Shown here: in pieces, positions 18,584 through 27,969 of the stretch
Numbering within the stretch: position 1 is the stretch's first letter
Layout: each line of letters starts with the position of its first letter
Assembly (NCBI RefSeq): GCF_004358345.1
Contig: NZ_CP037952.1
Coordinates: 3,224,001 to 3,288,000, forward strand
Reading direction: 5' to 3'
DNA from: Parashewanella spongiae
GTDB lineage: Bacteria; Pseudomonadota; Gammaproteobacteria; Enterobacterales; Shewanellaceae
DNA: 64,000 nt
The notes under the pieces: generated by a model
Databases searched by the model: none
What the model saw: the letters and a program-made list of their open reading frames with translations, nothing else
Told to the model about the DNA's origin: nothing
Made by a program: the position numbers and the translations under genes

Positions 18584-18660
18584 GAGTCCAGTGCAGTGAA
18601 AGTTGCACGCTGGGTCCTTAGGAGAACGACATCTGGTAACAGGTGTCGCTTATCCGACAG
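18584..18660 (+). ncRNA. group II intron domains V and VI
   Basis: 18584-18617 is exactly 34 nt and folds as a domain V hairpin: a lower stem, a two-base CG bulge on the 3' side and a GAAA tetraloop. The catalytic triad region reads AGT instead of the usual AGC. The following GCGACACC/GGTGTCGC-type hairpin (around 18627-18650) and the 3' end ATCCGAC fit domain VI. Confidence 0.65.
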
Positions 18661-18839
18661 AACCAATTTACGCACAATTTCATTATTTTTTGAGTCTGAA
18701 GTGCAGCTATGAGCTACGAAACTGCTCCCCGCGTGGTGGATAATTTTCTGTTATACATTTATAGAATGCCTTAAAGCTGAATATTTTTGTATTTATCATT
18801 TCAGTGCGTTATTTCTTAGCTTGTTAATTCACTCACTTA

Positions 18840-21800
18840 TTGAGTAATGTGATGGCGACAGTGCGCACTTCTGCTGAGCAACAATCAATATATAGATTCA
18901 TGCTCAAAAGTCTCCAAGAATACCCAAGCGAAGCCGTATCATATCTGAATTTTGAGGTTTCAAAGTTTGATTGTGATGAAAACTTACAACAGTGTTATCA
19001 AAGATTAAGCAAAACCAATAGACAAAAGCTGTATGATTTTTTCAACAATAAATCATCGTCGACTCGCTTTAACTCTCGTACACAAGATGCTCATTATTGT
19101 AAGAAGCCAAGTAATGCTTGCCGACGCTTTGCAACTGAGCCCCGCTCCATTACGCCAAAACCGAGCGCTCAATATACCAAGCAAATACAGCAACCACCTT
19201 CCTCCCCTGCTCCCTTTTTTACTCAGACCTGTGAGCTTATTCACTCTTGGAAACTAAAACAGAAAAGCAAAAATCAACTGGGTATTGAGTTAAATGCATT
19301 AATTGGTGGTTGCGCTAAACTTTCACAGCTTATTGAAATCATTCACATCCTAAAAAACGACAAACAGGTCATGGAAACATCATGGGATATAAGATTAATC
19401 CATAAACTGTTACACAAAGCCGCTGAGTTTTCTGACAGCTATTCATATAATTTCGATGGTATTTTTAGTGACATAATACGATTTAAATCGTCCTATGAAA
19501 CGAAAACATGCATACTATTACTGAAATTAATTAAGTTAAATTTAAATTTTTCAGATGGCAAAAAATTGGTGCTAGGCAATGCCGCTGAAGCCAGCTTAAT
19601 GCAACAATGGGACATTAAGCCTGATATTGCCATTTACAATGCTTTTATCACGGTATGCGCTAAAACTGGCCAATTTGATAGTGCTTGGCAACTGGTGTGT
19701 GGTGATAAGCCCGTGATGGCACCTCATCTACCACTAAAGGCAGATTCAATCACCTGCATAAATTTGCTGACGGTCTGCGCTGAAGCGGGGCGTTATGCAG
19801 AAGCCAAATCATTGGTGTTGGGAGATTTCGATACAGATACAGCCAGCTTAATGCAACAATGGGGCATCAAGGCTGATGTTGCCGTTTACAGCGCCTTTAT
19901 CACGGTATGCACTAAAACTGGCCAGTTTGATAGTGCTTGGCAACTGGTGTGTGGTGATAGCCCTGTGATGGCACCTCATTTGCCATTAGAAGCCAATCAA
20001 ATCACCTGTACGAACTTGTTGACAGCCTGCGCTGAAACGGGGCATTTTAAAGAAGCCAAATCATTGGTGTTGGGCGATACAGCAACAACCAGCTTAATGC
20101 AACAATGGTGCATCAAGCCTAACATTGCCATTTACAATGCCTTTATCACGGTATGCGCTAAAACGGGTCAATTCGATAGCGCTTGGCAACTGGTGTGTGG
20201 TGATAAGCCCGTGATGGCACCTCATTTGCCATTAAAAGCCAATCAAGTCACCTGCATGAATTTACTGACGGCCTGCGCTGAAGCGGGCCGTTATGCAGAA
20301 GCCAAATCATTAGTGTTGAGCGATACAGCTACAGTCAGCTTAATGCAACAATGGGGCATAAAGCCTAATATTGCCATTTACAATGCCTTTATCACGGTAT
20401 GCGCTAAAACGGGTCAATTTGATAGCGCTTGGCAACTGGTGTGTGGTAATAAGCCCTTGATGGCACCTCATTTGCCATTAAAAGCCAATCAAATCACCTG
20501 CATGAATTTGCTGGCTGCCTGCGCTGAAATGGAGCGTTTTACAGAAGCCAAATCATTGGTGTTGGGCGATACATCTACAGTTAAAGCCAGCTTAATGCAA
20601 CAATGGGGCATCAAACCTGATGCTGCCATTTACAGCGCCTTTATCACGGTATGCGCTAAAACGGGCCAATTTGATAGTGCTTGGCAACTGGTGTGTGGTG
20701 ATAAGCCCATGATGGCACCTCATTTGCCATTAAAAGCCAATCAAATCACCTGCCTGAATTTGCTGGCTGCCTGCGCTGAAACGGGGCGTTATGCAGAAGC
20801 CAAATCATTGGTGTTGGGCGATGGCGATACAGATACAGCCAGCTTTATACAACAATGGGGCATCAAGCCTAATATTGCCGTTTACAGCGCCTTTATCACG
20901 GTATGCGCTAAAACTGGCCAGTTTGATAGTGCTTGGCAACTGGTTTGTGGTGATAAGCCCGTGATGGCACCTCATTTGCCATTAAAAGCCAATCAAATTA
21001 CCTGCACGAATTTGCTAGCTGCCTGCGCTGAAACGGGGCGTTATGCAGAAGCCAAATCATTGGTCTTGGGCGATACAGCTACACCCAGCTTAATGCAGCA
21101 GTGGGACATCAAGCCTAATGTTGTCGTTTACAGTGCCTTTATCACGGTATGCGCTAAAACAGGCCAGTTTGATAGTGCTTGGCAACTGGTGTGTGGTAAT
21201 AAGCCTGTGATGGCACCTTATCTACCACTAAAGGCAGATTCAATCACCTGCACGATTTTGCTGACGGCCTGCGCTGAAGCGGGACGTTATGCCGAAGCCA
21301 AATCATTAGTGTTGGGCGATGACGATGGCGATACACCCAGCTTAATGAAACAGTGGTGCATCAAACCTGATGTTGCCGTATACAGCACCTTTATCACGGT
21401 ATGCGCTAAAACGGGCCAGTTTGATAGTGCTTGGCAACTGGTGTGTGGTGATAAGCCCGTGATGGCACCTCACTTACCACTAAAGGCTGATTCAATCACC
21501 TGCATAAATTTGCTGACGGCCTGCGCTGAAACGGGGCATTATGCCGAAGCAAAATCATTGGTGTTGGGCGCTACAGCTACAGCCAGCTTAATGCAACAAT
21601 GGGGCATCGAGCCTATCGTTGCCATTTACAGCGCCTTTATCACAGTATGCGCTAAAACTGGCCAGTTTGATAGTGCTTGGCAACTGGTGTGTGGTGATAA
21701 GCCCGTGATGGCACCTCATTTGTCATTAAAGGCCTGTCAAATCACCTGCATGAATTTGCTGACGGCCTGCGCTGAAGCGGGGCGTTATGCAGAAGCCAAA

Positions 21801-22604
21801 TCATTGGTGTTGGGCGATGGCGATACAGCTACAACCAGCTTAATGCAACAGTGGGGCATCAAGCCTAATGTTGCCATTTACAATGCTTTTATCACGGTAT
21901 GCTCTAAAACTGGCCAGTTTGATAGTGCTTGGCAACTGGTGTGTGGTGATAAGCCCTTGATGGCACCTCATTTGCCATTAAAAGCCAATCAAATTACCTG
22001 CCTGAACTTACTGACGGCCTGCGCTGAAGCGGGGCGTAATGCAGAAGCCAAATCATTGGTGTTGGGCGATACAGCTACAGCCAGCTTAATGCAACAGTGG
22101 GGCATCAAGCCTAATGTTGCCATTTACAATGCCTTTACTAAAGTATGTATTAAGGCAAAGGAATTTGACATTGGAATATGGTATTTAGAAAAAATAATGA
22201 ACAAATGTAACATGAGGACCCCTTCACAAATACATGCTCAACTTGCGCCGCTTGAAAAAGATACTTTCGCAAGCATGATTGATAAAGGGATAACACAAGG
22301 AATATATAAAAAAAATGTTGGCTTAAAGAATCATTGTATCGATTTGCATACGGATAAAATCTTCGAAGAACACTCAGGGGATGGAACACATATTCGAGGT
22401 GTTCCATTAGTTTTCGCAAAACTATTATTTTGTTACCACAAAAAAAACAATGAACCCAAGATAACATCGATCATAACTGGATACCATGGCAATAATATTT
22501 TAAAAAATGGAATGATAAGTTTTCTTAAAGATGAATTTGGACTTGATTTTATCGAGGATAAATTCAACTCAGGAATGATAGTATTGAGCGAGTCTAGCCA
22601 TTAA
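18840..22604 (+). CDS. bacterial pentatricopeptide-repeat (PPR) protein with SMR-like C-terminal domain, paralogue B
   Basis: 1,254 residues with the same architecture as paralogue A: variable N-terminal ~130 residues, degenerate helices to residue 262, ten PPR double repeats from residue 263, a half repeat, and the C-terminal SMR-like domain (IDLHT, FAKLLFCYHKK, TGYHGNN, SGMIVL). Differences from A are concentrated at predicted base-contacting positions and in linker length. Single-repeat irregularities occur: TCTILL in unit 7, IEPI at the end of unit 8, and KACQ in unit 9. The TTG start at 18840 corresponds exactly to that of A. Likely an RNA-binding protein acting in the cytosol. The reading frame is intact, which argues against simple decay despite the surrounding mobile DNA. 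Confidence 0.85.
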   Translation: MSNVMATVRTSAEQQSIYRFMLKSLQEYPSEAVSYLNFEVSKFDCDENLQQCYQRLSKTNRQKLYDFFNNKSSSTRFNSRTQDAHYCKKPSNACRRFATEPRSITPKPSAQYTKQIQQPPSSPAPFFTQTCELIHSWKLKQKSKNQLGIELNALIGGCAKLSQLIEIIHILKNDKQVMETSWDIRLIHKLLHKAAEFSDSYSYNFDGIFSDIIRFKSSYETKTCILLLKLIKLNLNFSDGKKLVLGNAAEASLMQQWDIKPDIAIYNAFITVCAKTGQFDSAWQLVCGDKPVMAPHLPLKADSITCINLLTVCAEAGRYAEAKSLVLGDFDTDTASLMQQWGIKADVAVYSAFITVCTKTGQFDSAWQLVCGDSPVMAPHLPLEANQITCTNLLTACAETGHFKEAKSLVLGDTATTSLMQQWCIKPNIAIYNAFITVCAKTGQFDSAWQLVCGDKPVMAPHLPLKANQVTCMNLLTACAEAGRYAEAKSLVLSDTATVSLMQQWGIKPNIAIYNAFITVCAKTGQFDSAWQLVCGNKPLMAPHLPLKANQITCMNLLAACAEMERFTEAKSLVLGDTSTVKASLMQQWGIKPDAAIYSAFITVCAKTGQFDSAWQLVCGDKPMMAPHLPLKANQITCLNLLAACAETGRYAEAKSLVLGDGDTDTASFIQQWGIKPNIAVYSAFITVCAKTGQFDSAWQLVCGDKPVMAPHLPLKANQITCTNLLAACAETGRYAEAKSLVLGDTATPSLMQQWDIKPNVVVYSAFITVCAKTGQFDSAWQLVCGNKPVMAPYLPLKADSITCTILLTACAEAGRYAEAKSLVLGDDDGDTPSLMKQWCIKPDVAVYSTFITVCAKTGQFDSAWQLVCGDKPVMAPHLPLKADSITCINLLTACAETGHYAEAKSLVLGATATASLMQQWGIEPIVAIYSAFITVCAKTGQFDSAWQLVCGDKPVMAPHLSLKACQITCMNLLTACAEAGRYAEAKSLVLGDGDTATTSLMQQWGIKPNVAIYNAFITVCSKTGQFDSAWQLVCGDKPLMAPHLPLKANQITCLNLLTACAEAGRNAEAKSLVLGDTATASLMQQWGIKPNVAIYNAFTKVCIKAKEFDIGIWYLEKIMNKCNMRTPSQIHAQLAPLEKDTFASMIDKGITQGIYKKNVGLKNHCIDLHTDKIFEEHSGDGTHIRGVPLVFAKLLFCYHKKNNEPKITSIITGYHGNNILKNGMISFLKDEFGLDFIEDKFNSGMIVLSESSH
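19626..22115 (+). repeat. ten tandem PPR double-repeat units in paralogue B
   Basis: Unit starts at 19626, 19878, 20124, 20370, 20622, 20874, 21120, 21372, 21618 and 21870. All lengths are 246 or 252 bp. Motif a position 5 and last residue: ND, SN, NN, NN, SN, SN, SD, SD, SC, NN. Motif b: ID, TN, MN, MD, LN, TN, TD, II, MN, LN. Units 2-8 carry the same motif-a pairs as paralogue A; units 1, 9 and 10 differ. Confidence 0.9.
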
Positions 22605-22929
22605 CTTGATACTAGCGAGCACACTTTTTAGTATGATCGCATCATAAAATGAACATCATAGAACAACGATAACATTATAATGTTAAATGCATTTTTGCTT
22701 TAATCCTCTAAATGGTTTTGGGACGAAAATAAGTTATAAAACAAAACACTACAGTTCATACAGCATGATGCTTTATTGCCCAGCATTAGACTTTATCACC
22801 TCACTACAATTCTTAAAAAACTTGGCTTTAAGTGCGAAGGAACATTGCGTGATTACTGTTTTTGGAAAAACAAATATCACTACTTGAAAATTCTCTCGCT
22901 TTTACGTAGTGACATTGCCAATAATCAGG
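22605..22929. other. intergenic region between PPR block B and ISAs1 copy 1
   Basis: The first ~118 bp are the conserved 3' flank of the PPR block, including a weak ATACTA/TAGTAT inverted repeat near 22612. The remaining ~200 bp are unique, with no gene I can support. Confidence 0.5.
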
Positions 22930-24181
22930 TAGGGCAAACGGGTCTAAATTAGACAGCCAGTTTGCCCACAGTTAATACCTTCATCAAATATTCTTCATCC
23001 CAGCCCGCTTTTAAACGTTTGCTTTTTATTCCTACTTTTGCTGTTTTCTCATTTTTCAGCATGTTGAGTGCTGTTTTATTCATGATAGCCATGTTCTCTG
23101 CTGCGTTTCCACTTCTTAACCGACATGAATCTTCATCAAAGCTTACATCCAGTTGCCAGTGGAGCTTATTTTCAACAAACCAATGAGAACGTATTGCATT
23201 TGAGATAAACTCAGCTTTAGGTTTCAAATGACTACTGATGTAATAGCGTCTTTCCATGGTCTTCTCTATCCCTTTTTGTTCCCTAGTAGATTCTACGACT
23301 ACAATGCTGTTTAAGCTTGACCATCTACTATGGCGTTTTCTGAGCCACTCTACGTCAGACGTGACCCAAACTTTTCTTTGTTCAATTCGACCGTGATCTT
23401 TATCGACTTCCTCAAACATATCGTAGTGAATTTTTTTAAATCTAGACTCGAGTTCTGTATCTAAAAATAATTTGATATCTTCAAAGAACTCACCTTGGCT
23501 ACCTTTAAGGGCGAAAATATAATTAGCTTTTTTTTCAATGATTTTATCTGCAATTTTAAACTGGCAACCCATTGCATCAGTGGTAATGGTTGCCCCTTTA
23601 ATATCGAGGAGCTCTAACAACTTAGGAATGGCTGTTATCTCGTTGCTTTTACCGTCAACTTTCATTTGCCCTAAGCAAAGATTATTTTTTACTGACCAAG
23701 CATTAACGATATGTATTGCTGGAACTTCATTCACTTTATCCAGAGTTCTTCTCAGTGTCTTGCCATCAAGAGGAATGATATCTTCGTCAATTGTACAAAG
23801 GTGTTGCGCCCACGCTATAAAAGTGGCATGAAAAGCCTTAGGGCATAAGCGGTTGAGAACATCGTTAAAGGTATCATGGCTTGGGACGCCATGAGGCATA
23901 TCTAAAAAAGTTTCGAACCATTTTTTCTTCGATTTCCCATATTCTTCAATAGCATTGAAATTATCGCAGCCACAGATAACCGCACATAGAGTAATGGTTA
24001 TAATGTTAATCAGAGGATGATGTAAAGTTCGTGACATACGAGGGTCGGGTAGGCCATCAAAAAAGTCGCTGATTGTCGTAGTTTTCATAGAAATTAACAA
24101 GCAAAGACTATTATAAACCACGATCGCTATAGTTTGGCAAACGATCAAATTTGATTGCTTATTTTTGACCCGTTTGCCCTA
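22930..24181 (-). mobile_element. intact ISAs1-family element, copy 1
   Basis: 1,252 bp bounded by inverted repeats TAGGGCAAACGGGTC / GACCCGTTTGCCCTA and flanked by a perfect 10-bp target duplication, AATAATCAGG (22920-22929 and 24182-24191). Its transposase is identical in sequence to that of the copy at 43470-44721, so transposition within this genome was recent. Confidence 0.95.
22949..24088 (-). CDS. ISAs1-family transposase (copy 1)
   Basis: DDE transposase of 379 residues from the ATG at 24088. It has the N-terminal DDE_Tnp_1-associated domain ([33 protein letters not shown]), then the catalytic region: [15 protein letters not shown] (first Asp), [20 protein letters not shown] (second Asp) and the glutamate region around [17 protein letters not shown]. 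An alternative start 20 codons upstream lies closer to the terminal repeat. Full length, no frameshift, presumably active. Confidence 0.93.
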   Translation of the reverse strand: MKTTTISDFFDGLPDPRMSRTLHHPLINIITITLCAVICGCDNFNAIEEYGKSKKKWFETFLDMPHGVPSHDTFNDVLNRLCPKAFHATFIAWAQHLCTIDEDIIPLDGKTLRRTLDKVNEVPAIHIVNAWSVKNNLCLGQMKVDGKSNEITAIPKLLELLDIKGATITTDAMGCQFKIADKIIEKKANYIFALKGSQGEFFEDIKLFLDTELESRFKKIHYDMFEEVDKDHGRIEQRKVWVTSDVEWLRKRHSRWSSLNSIVVVESTREQKGIEKTMERRYYISSHLKPKAEFISNAIRSHWFVENKLHWQLDVSFDEDSCRLRSGNAAENMAIMNKTALNMLKNEKTAKVGIKSKRLKAGWDEEYLMKVLTVGKLAV

Positions 24182-24191
24182 AATAATCAGG

Positions 24192-24641
24192 TGCAATGAA
24201 TGCAAGGTTATAAAATTTCTAGTAACATCGATGACTTCGACATACACCCCGTGATACTTGAAGATGCAACTTTCAGGGCATTTTCAACGGTTCATTTTTA
24301 ACCTAAACGTTCATGATAGGCATAGATGTCATATGCGTTTACTTTGACTACTATTTTTCTATCACCCTACACCATGAAAATTGTATTCGCTGAGATTTGA
24401 AGATTATTTCCAACCTAAGCTAAAGGCGAAGTGATTTTTAACTTTTATGCTTTCACTAACAGGCTTGGGAATAGGTGTTAGCGGCTATTTTCACAGTAAA
24501 TCATCAGTTGAACACTGAGTATATGATTAACTGTTTGAGCAATACGATGATTTTATCACTCAAGTTTCGGAGTTCATTTTTAGCTAAAAATCATGGGTAC
24601 TTTTCAGTAGAAATAGCCTCTTGACGTTATGCTTCGTTATC
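24192..24641. other. intergenic region, nothing recognised
   Basis: About 450 bp between the IS target duplication and phoQ. I see no ORF, RNA gene or clear hairpin. It must contain the 3' end of the phoQ transcript. Confidence 0.4.
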
Positions 24642-26015
24642 TTAATAGTGGCTTTTAGGGAAGGAAGTTTTTATTTTAGCGCCACCAAATCTTGATTCTT
24701 CAATGCTAATTTTTCCTGAGTAACTGAGTATAATTTCCTGACAAATTGCTAACCCAATACCATTACCGGGGTGTTTTGTATCGGCGCGAACACCTCTTTC
24801 CATAATTGTCTGTTTAATTTCGTCACTAATTCCTGGTCCATCATCTTCAACGGTTAAATGAAAAGTTTCATGTTCATCTGAAGCTATTTCAATGTGTATT
24901 TGTCGAAGGCATAGACGGAAAGCATTTTCTAAAATATTACCGCAAAGCTCGATAAAATCGTCTTTGCTACCAGGAAACGCCACCTTACTAGGAATGTCAG
25001 CTGTTACTTGTATTTCTTTTTCAAAATATATTTTTTGTAAAGTTGGAATTAATTCGTTCACGATAGGTGCCGCTTCGGTAACTTCATCTTTTAGAGAACT
25101 CTTGCCAACTAGAGCCCGTCTTAGATGATATTGAACTTTATCGTCCATTTGATATACGAGCTCGACCACCTGATCTTGGATTTGTTGTTTTTGTATTACT
25201 TTATCTTCAACCAGTGCTTTTATTGCTGAAAGTCGTGTTTTTAAACTGTGCGCTAAATCATCAATGGTATTTTTATAACGTTGTTGTTGAGAATGCGACT
25301 GCTGCATGAGACGATTGATTGCTTCTGAAACCCCATGAAACTCAGAAGGGTAGTCTTTTGAAAGTTTGTGAGCTTTTCCTTGCCTCATTTGATTAAGTTC
25401 ACTGCTCATTTTTCTAAATGGTTGCATCGCCCAAATTGTACCAGTGAGTAATAAAATGAATGTGATTGTCAAAATAAGCATTAGCATTACATAGGTATGC
25501 TTACTGAATAACTGATACTCTTTGCTAAACCCGTGAGCATCTTTAAGTATGAGCAGTTCATATTTCCCAGATTGTGTATCAATAGGTAAAGAATAAATTA
25601 AGTAATCCTGACCATCTGAAAGATGTTGGTAATACGGTGGCGATTGCTCGCTGATTTGTTTATATCGGCTACAAGTGTCTTGTAGGTTTCTATGCTCTGC
25701 AAGTTTAGATGTCCACGTTTGATTGTAATTTTCGTCGCAGCTCACCATGATAAAATCAATAGGGTTTTTAGATGGTGATAAATTTTTAATTTGATCGTTC
25801 GCGGTATTCTTTTTCAGCTGATTTATCGCTTCGGGTATGTCTATCATCAACTCTTCGGTTTGACGATTATAGTTTTGTTGGGCATGCAACTGGTTTATTA
25901 ACCAAGCGAGGCTGATACCAAGAGCGATAATGATTACCGAGATGCTAAAAAAAAGCCGAATAAATAAACTCTGCTTATATTTCGACTTTACAGGGATAGC
26001 TGATTTTAGCTGCAT
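24642..26015 (-). CDS. PhoQ-type sensor histidine kinase
   Basis: 457 residues, inner membrane. TM1 is at about 20-45 (FIRLFFSISVIIIALGISLAWL), a periplasmic sensor region at about 46-175, TM2 at about 176-198 (VMLMLILTITFILLLTGTIW), then HAMP, HisKA with the phospho-acceptor in DDLAHSLKTRLSAIK, and HATPase_c with N box (GNILENAFRL), DDGPGIS and GNGIGLAI. The sequence and gene order (regulator first, 10-bp overlap) match PhoP/PhoQ-type systems. The signal cannot be read from sequence; PhoQ proteins usually sense low divalent cations, acid or cationic peptides. Confidence 0.85.
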   Translation of the reverse strand: MQLKSAIPVKSKYKQSLFIRLFFSISVIIIALGISLAWLINQLHAQQNYNRQTEELMIDIPEAINQLKKNTANDQIKNLSPSKNPIDFIMVSCDENYNQTWTSKLAEHRNLQDTCSRYKQISEQSPPYYQHLSDGQDYLIYSLPIDTQSGKYELLILKDAHGFSKEYQLFSKHTYVMLMLILTITFILLLTGTIWAMQPFRKMSSELNQMRQGKAHKLSKDYPSEFHGVSEAINRLMQQSHSQQQRYKNTIDDLAHSLKTRLSAIKALVEDKVIQKQQIQDQVVELVYQMDDKVQYHLRRALVGKSSLKDEVTEAAPIVNELIPTLQKIYFEKEIQVTADIPSKVAFPGSKDDFIELCGNILENAFRLCLRQIHIEIASDEHETFHLTVEDDGPGISDEIKQTIMERGVRADTKHPGNGIGLAICQEIILSYSGKISIEESRFGGAKIKTSFPKSHY

Positions 26016-26680
26016 GGCTGGTTGAACTTATACCCTTGACCACGAATCGTGCTTATAGGGTTGTCTAATCCATTCCTTGAAAGTTTTTTCCTTAATCGAC
26101 TGACCATAACCTCGATGGTATTTGGATCACCTTCACGATCGGCGTAAATCACGTCTAACAGACGACGTTTAGTGACTACTTCATGATTATGGCGCATTAA
26201 ATACTCAAGTATTAAATATTCAAATGCAGTTACATCAACGGGAACGTCGCCGAGTGTCACTCGTTTGGCTGCGAGGTCAATTTCTAAATCACCACTGGTA
26301 ATCAGCGGTTTGACAAAGCCTGCACTACGGCGGACTAATGCATCAAGTCGTGCAATCAGCTCTTCTTTTTGAAATGGTTTTACTAAATAATCATCTGCAC
26401 CAGAATTCAGCCCTTCGACTTTATCTTTCCAGTGTAATCGAGCTGTAAGGATCAAGATCGGTGCTTTTAAGCCGTCGTCTCTTAACTTTTTGATAAGGTT
26501 GATACCGTCAAGATCCGGCAAGCCTAAATCAACAATCGCGACATCAATTGGATAATTGATGGCTTGATAATGTCCCTCTTTAGCACTGAGTGCAACTTGA
26601 ACTTGATTACCAAGTTCACTGAGTTGTACTTTTAAATGGTGAGATAATAGCGGGTCATCTTCAACGACTAATATTCGCAT
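26006..26680 (-). CDS. PhoP-type response regulator (OmpR family)
   Basis: 224 residues. The receiver domain (1-118) has the phospho-acceptor Asp in AIVDLGLPDLDG, the Thr in LILTAR and the Lys in YLVKPF. The OmpR-type winged-helix DNA-binding domain (~128-220) has VTAFEYLILEYLMRH and EVMVSRLRKKL. It overlaps the kinase start by 10 bp, so the two are translationally coupled. Called PhoP-like because of resemblance and the PhoQ-like partner. Confidence 0.88.
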   Translation of the reverse strand: MRILVVEDDPLLSHHLKVQLSELGNQVQVALSAKEGHYQAINYPIDVAIVDLGLPDLDGINLIKKLRDDGLKAPILILTARLHWKDKVEGLNSGADDYLVKPFQKEELIARLDALVRRSAGFVKPLITSGDLEIDLAAKRVTLGDVPVDVTAFEYLILEYLMRHNHEVVTKRRLLDVIYADREGDPNTIEVMVSRLRKKLSRNGLDNPISTIRGQGYKFNQPCS

Positions 26681-26943
26681 TAATTTATTCCAGTATTTTG
26701 AGCCTTTAATGCCACGTTAGTGGTTGAAAAGCATAGTTTAACTGTAGTTACCTGAACATAGGCTAAACAAAGCATAGCAGATGCATTCAGCTTTGTACTT
26801 TGTGACGGTAAAAATTTGAGTGAATTATTGTTTGTTTTAAATTTAAATTAAGTTCATCTACTACATTTGTTGTCCATTAAATGTTAAATTTCGGCACGAC
26901 TTTTTTGCAATTATCAATTAAATCAAATTGACTGGAGTGTTAA

Positions 26944-27774
26944 GTGAAGCAGCAGATTCTTGACGAAATGAAGGTATTACCCGAGATAAAACCAGAATTT
27001 GAGATCGATAGGCGAGTTAATTTTATAAAATCTATTTTGCTCCAAGCTCATAGTAAGTGTTTAGTATTGGGGATTAGCGGTGGAGTTGATTCATCACTAG
27101 CGGGACGCTTGTGTCAATTAGCCATCAATGACCTTAATAGCGAGCGAGATGAAGCCGACTACAGTTTTGTTGCAGTTCGCTTACCTTATAAAATACAAAA
27201 AGATGAAGATGAAGCGATGCTTGCTTGTGGTTTCATAAAGCCGTCACATACAGTGGTTGTCAATGTATCTTCAAGTGTTGATGCAGTTCATGAACAAGTA
27301 CTTTCAGGAATACAAAATAGCCGTTTAGATATCGTTCCAACTGCAAATATTGATTTTGTAAAAGGCAATGTGAAAGCACGCATTAGAATGGTTTCTCAAT
27401 ATGAAATAGCAGGGTTAACTAATGGACTTGTTGTTGGAACCGATCATAGTGCGGAAAATTTAACAGGTTTTTACACTAAATGGGGTGACGGAGCATGCGA
27501 TCTTGCTCCTCTGTTTGGGTTGAACAAGCGTCAAGTTCGACAATTAGCGGCACATCTAGGGGCACCTGAATTGCTTGTTAATAAAGCACCGACTGCGGAC
27601 TTAGAAGATAATAAACCGCAACTTGAGGATGAGATCGCCCTTGGTTTAACATACGATCAAATTGATGATTTTCTAGAGAATAAAGCCGTACCTGAAGATG
27701 TTGAGCAACAGCTAATTTCTATTTATCAGCGCACTCAGCACAAGCGTTGTCCTATTCCTACAATCTACTCCTAA
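26944..27774 (+). CDS. nadE: NH3-dependent NAD(+) synthetase
   Basis: Amidates deamido-NAD+ with ammonia and ATP in the last step of NAD synthesis. At 276 residues it is the single-domain, ammonia-dependent form. The ATP pyrophosphatase P-loop is [10 protein letters not shown] at about residue 42. Other signatures are [33 protein letters not shown] and APTADLE. The start is GTG at 26944, preceded by CTGGAG. A strong terminator follows. The leader TTGACTGGAGTGTTA recurs before the next gene. Confidence 0.96.
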   Translation: MKQQILDEMKVLPEIKPEFEIDRRVNFIKSILLQAHSKCLVLGISGGVDSSLAGRLCQLAINDLNSERDEADYSFVAVRLPYKIQKDEDEAMLACGFIKPSHTVVVNVSSSVDAVHEQVLSGIQNSRLDIVPTANIDFVKGNVKARIRMVSQYEIAGLTNGLVVGTDHSAENLTGFYTKWGDGACDLAPLFGLNKRQVRQLAAHLGAPELLVNKAPTADLEDNKPQLEDEIALGLTYDQIDDFLENKAVPEDVEQQLISIYQRTQHKRCPIPTIYS

Positions 27775-27809
27775 CCTTTTAACTTCACTGCAACCTTATT
27801 AACTTCACT

Positions 27810-27844
27810 GAAGCTCAGTTTATTCGTTGATTGAGCTTCTTTTT
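27810..27844 (+). terminator. nadE terminator
   Basis: Stem GAAGCTCA/TGAGCTTC (27810-27817 and 27832-27839) followed by five T residues, 36 bp beyond the nadE stop codon. Confidence 0.85.
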
Positions 27845-27969
27845 AAAAAGTTACAGTGCTTCTAGATTGAAAAACGATAAGTTGCCTACATATCTACTTT
27901 ACTAAGTATTGTATCCAGTACTTATGGCTGTTGTAATTTCATAAGATAAAAAAGTTTGACTGGAGTGTT

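Larger units (their letters stand above)
17595..18660 (+). mobile_element. degenerate group II intron
   Basis: The 5' end begins GTGCGAC, matching the group II consensus GUGYG, and continues through a structured-RNA-like stretch to about 17960. Most of the intron-encoded protein is gone; an ISAs1 3' fragment (17972-18069) occupies the junction. The maturase/HNH tail follows (18136-18546), then domains V and VI (18584-18660), ending CTTATCCGAC. The intron lies between the phosphatase operon and PPR block B. It can no longer be autonomous, having lost the reverse transcriptase core. Confidence 0.75.
18735..22722 (+). repeat. paralogous block B (PPR gene plus flanks)
   Basis: The counterpart of 10811-14826. 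Upstream DNA from GGTGGATAATTTT and downstream DNA to TAAATGGTTTTGGG are shared; similarity ends abruptly on both sides, next to group II intron DNA on the left and unique DNA on the right. Confidence 0.85.

Noticed and set aside
23538-23831. 97-codon ORF antisense to the ISAs1 transposase, repeated at 43820-44113
   Set aside because: It is a shadow of the transposase gene in both IS copies.
22949-24148. Upstream start of the ISAs1 transposase adding 20 residues
   Set aside because: The added hydrophobic residues do not resemble the family start, and [15 protein letters not shown] is the usual beginning.
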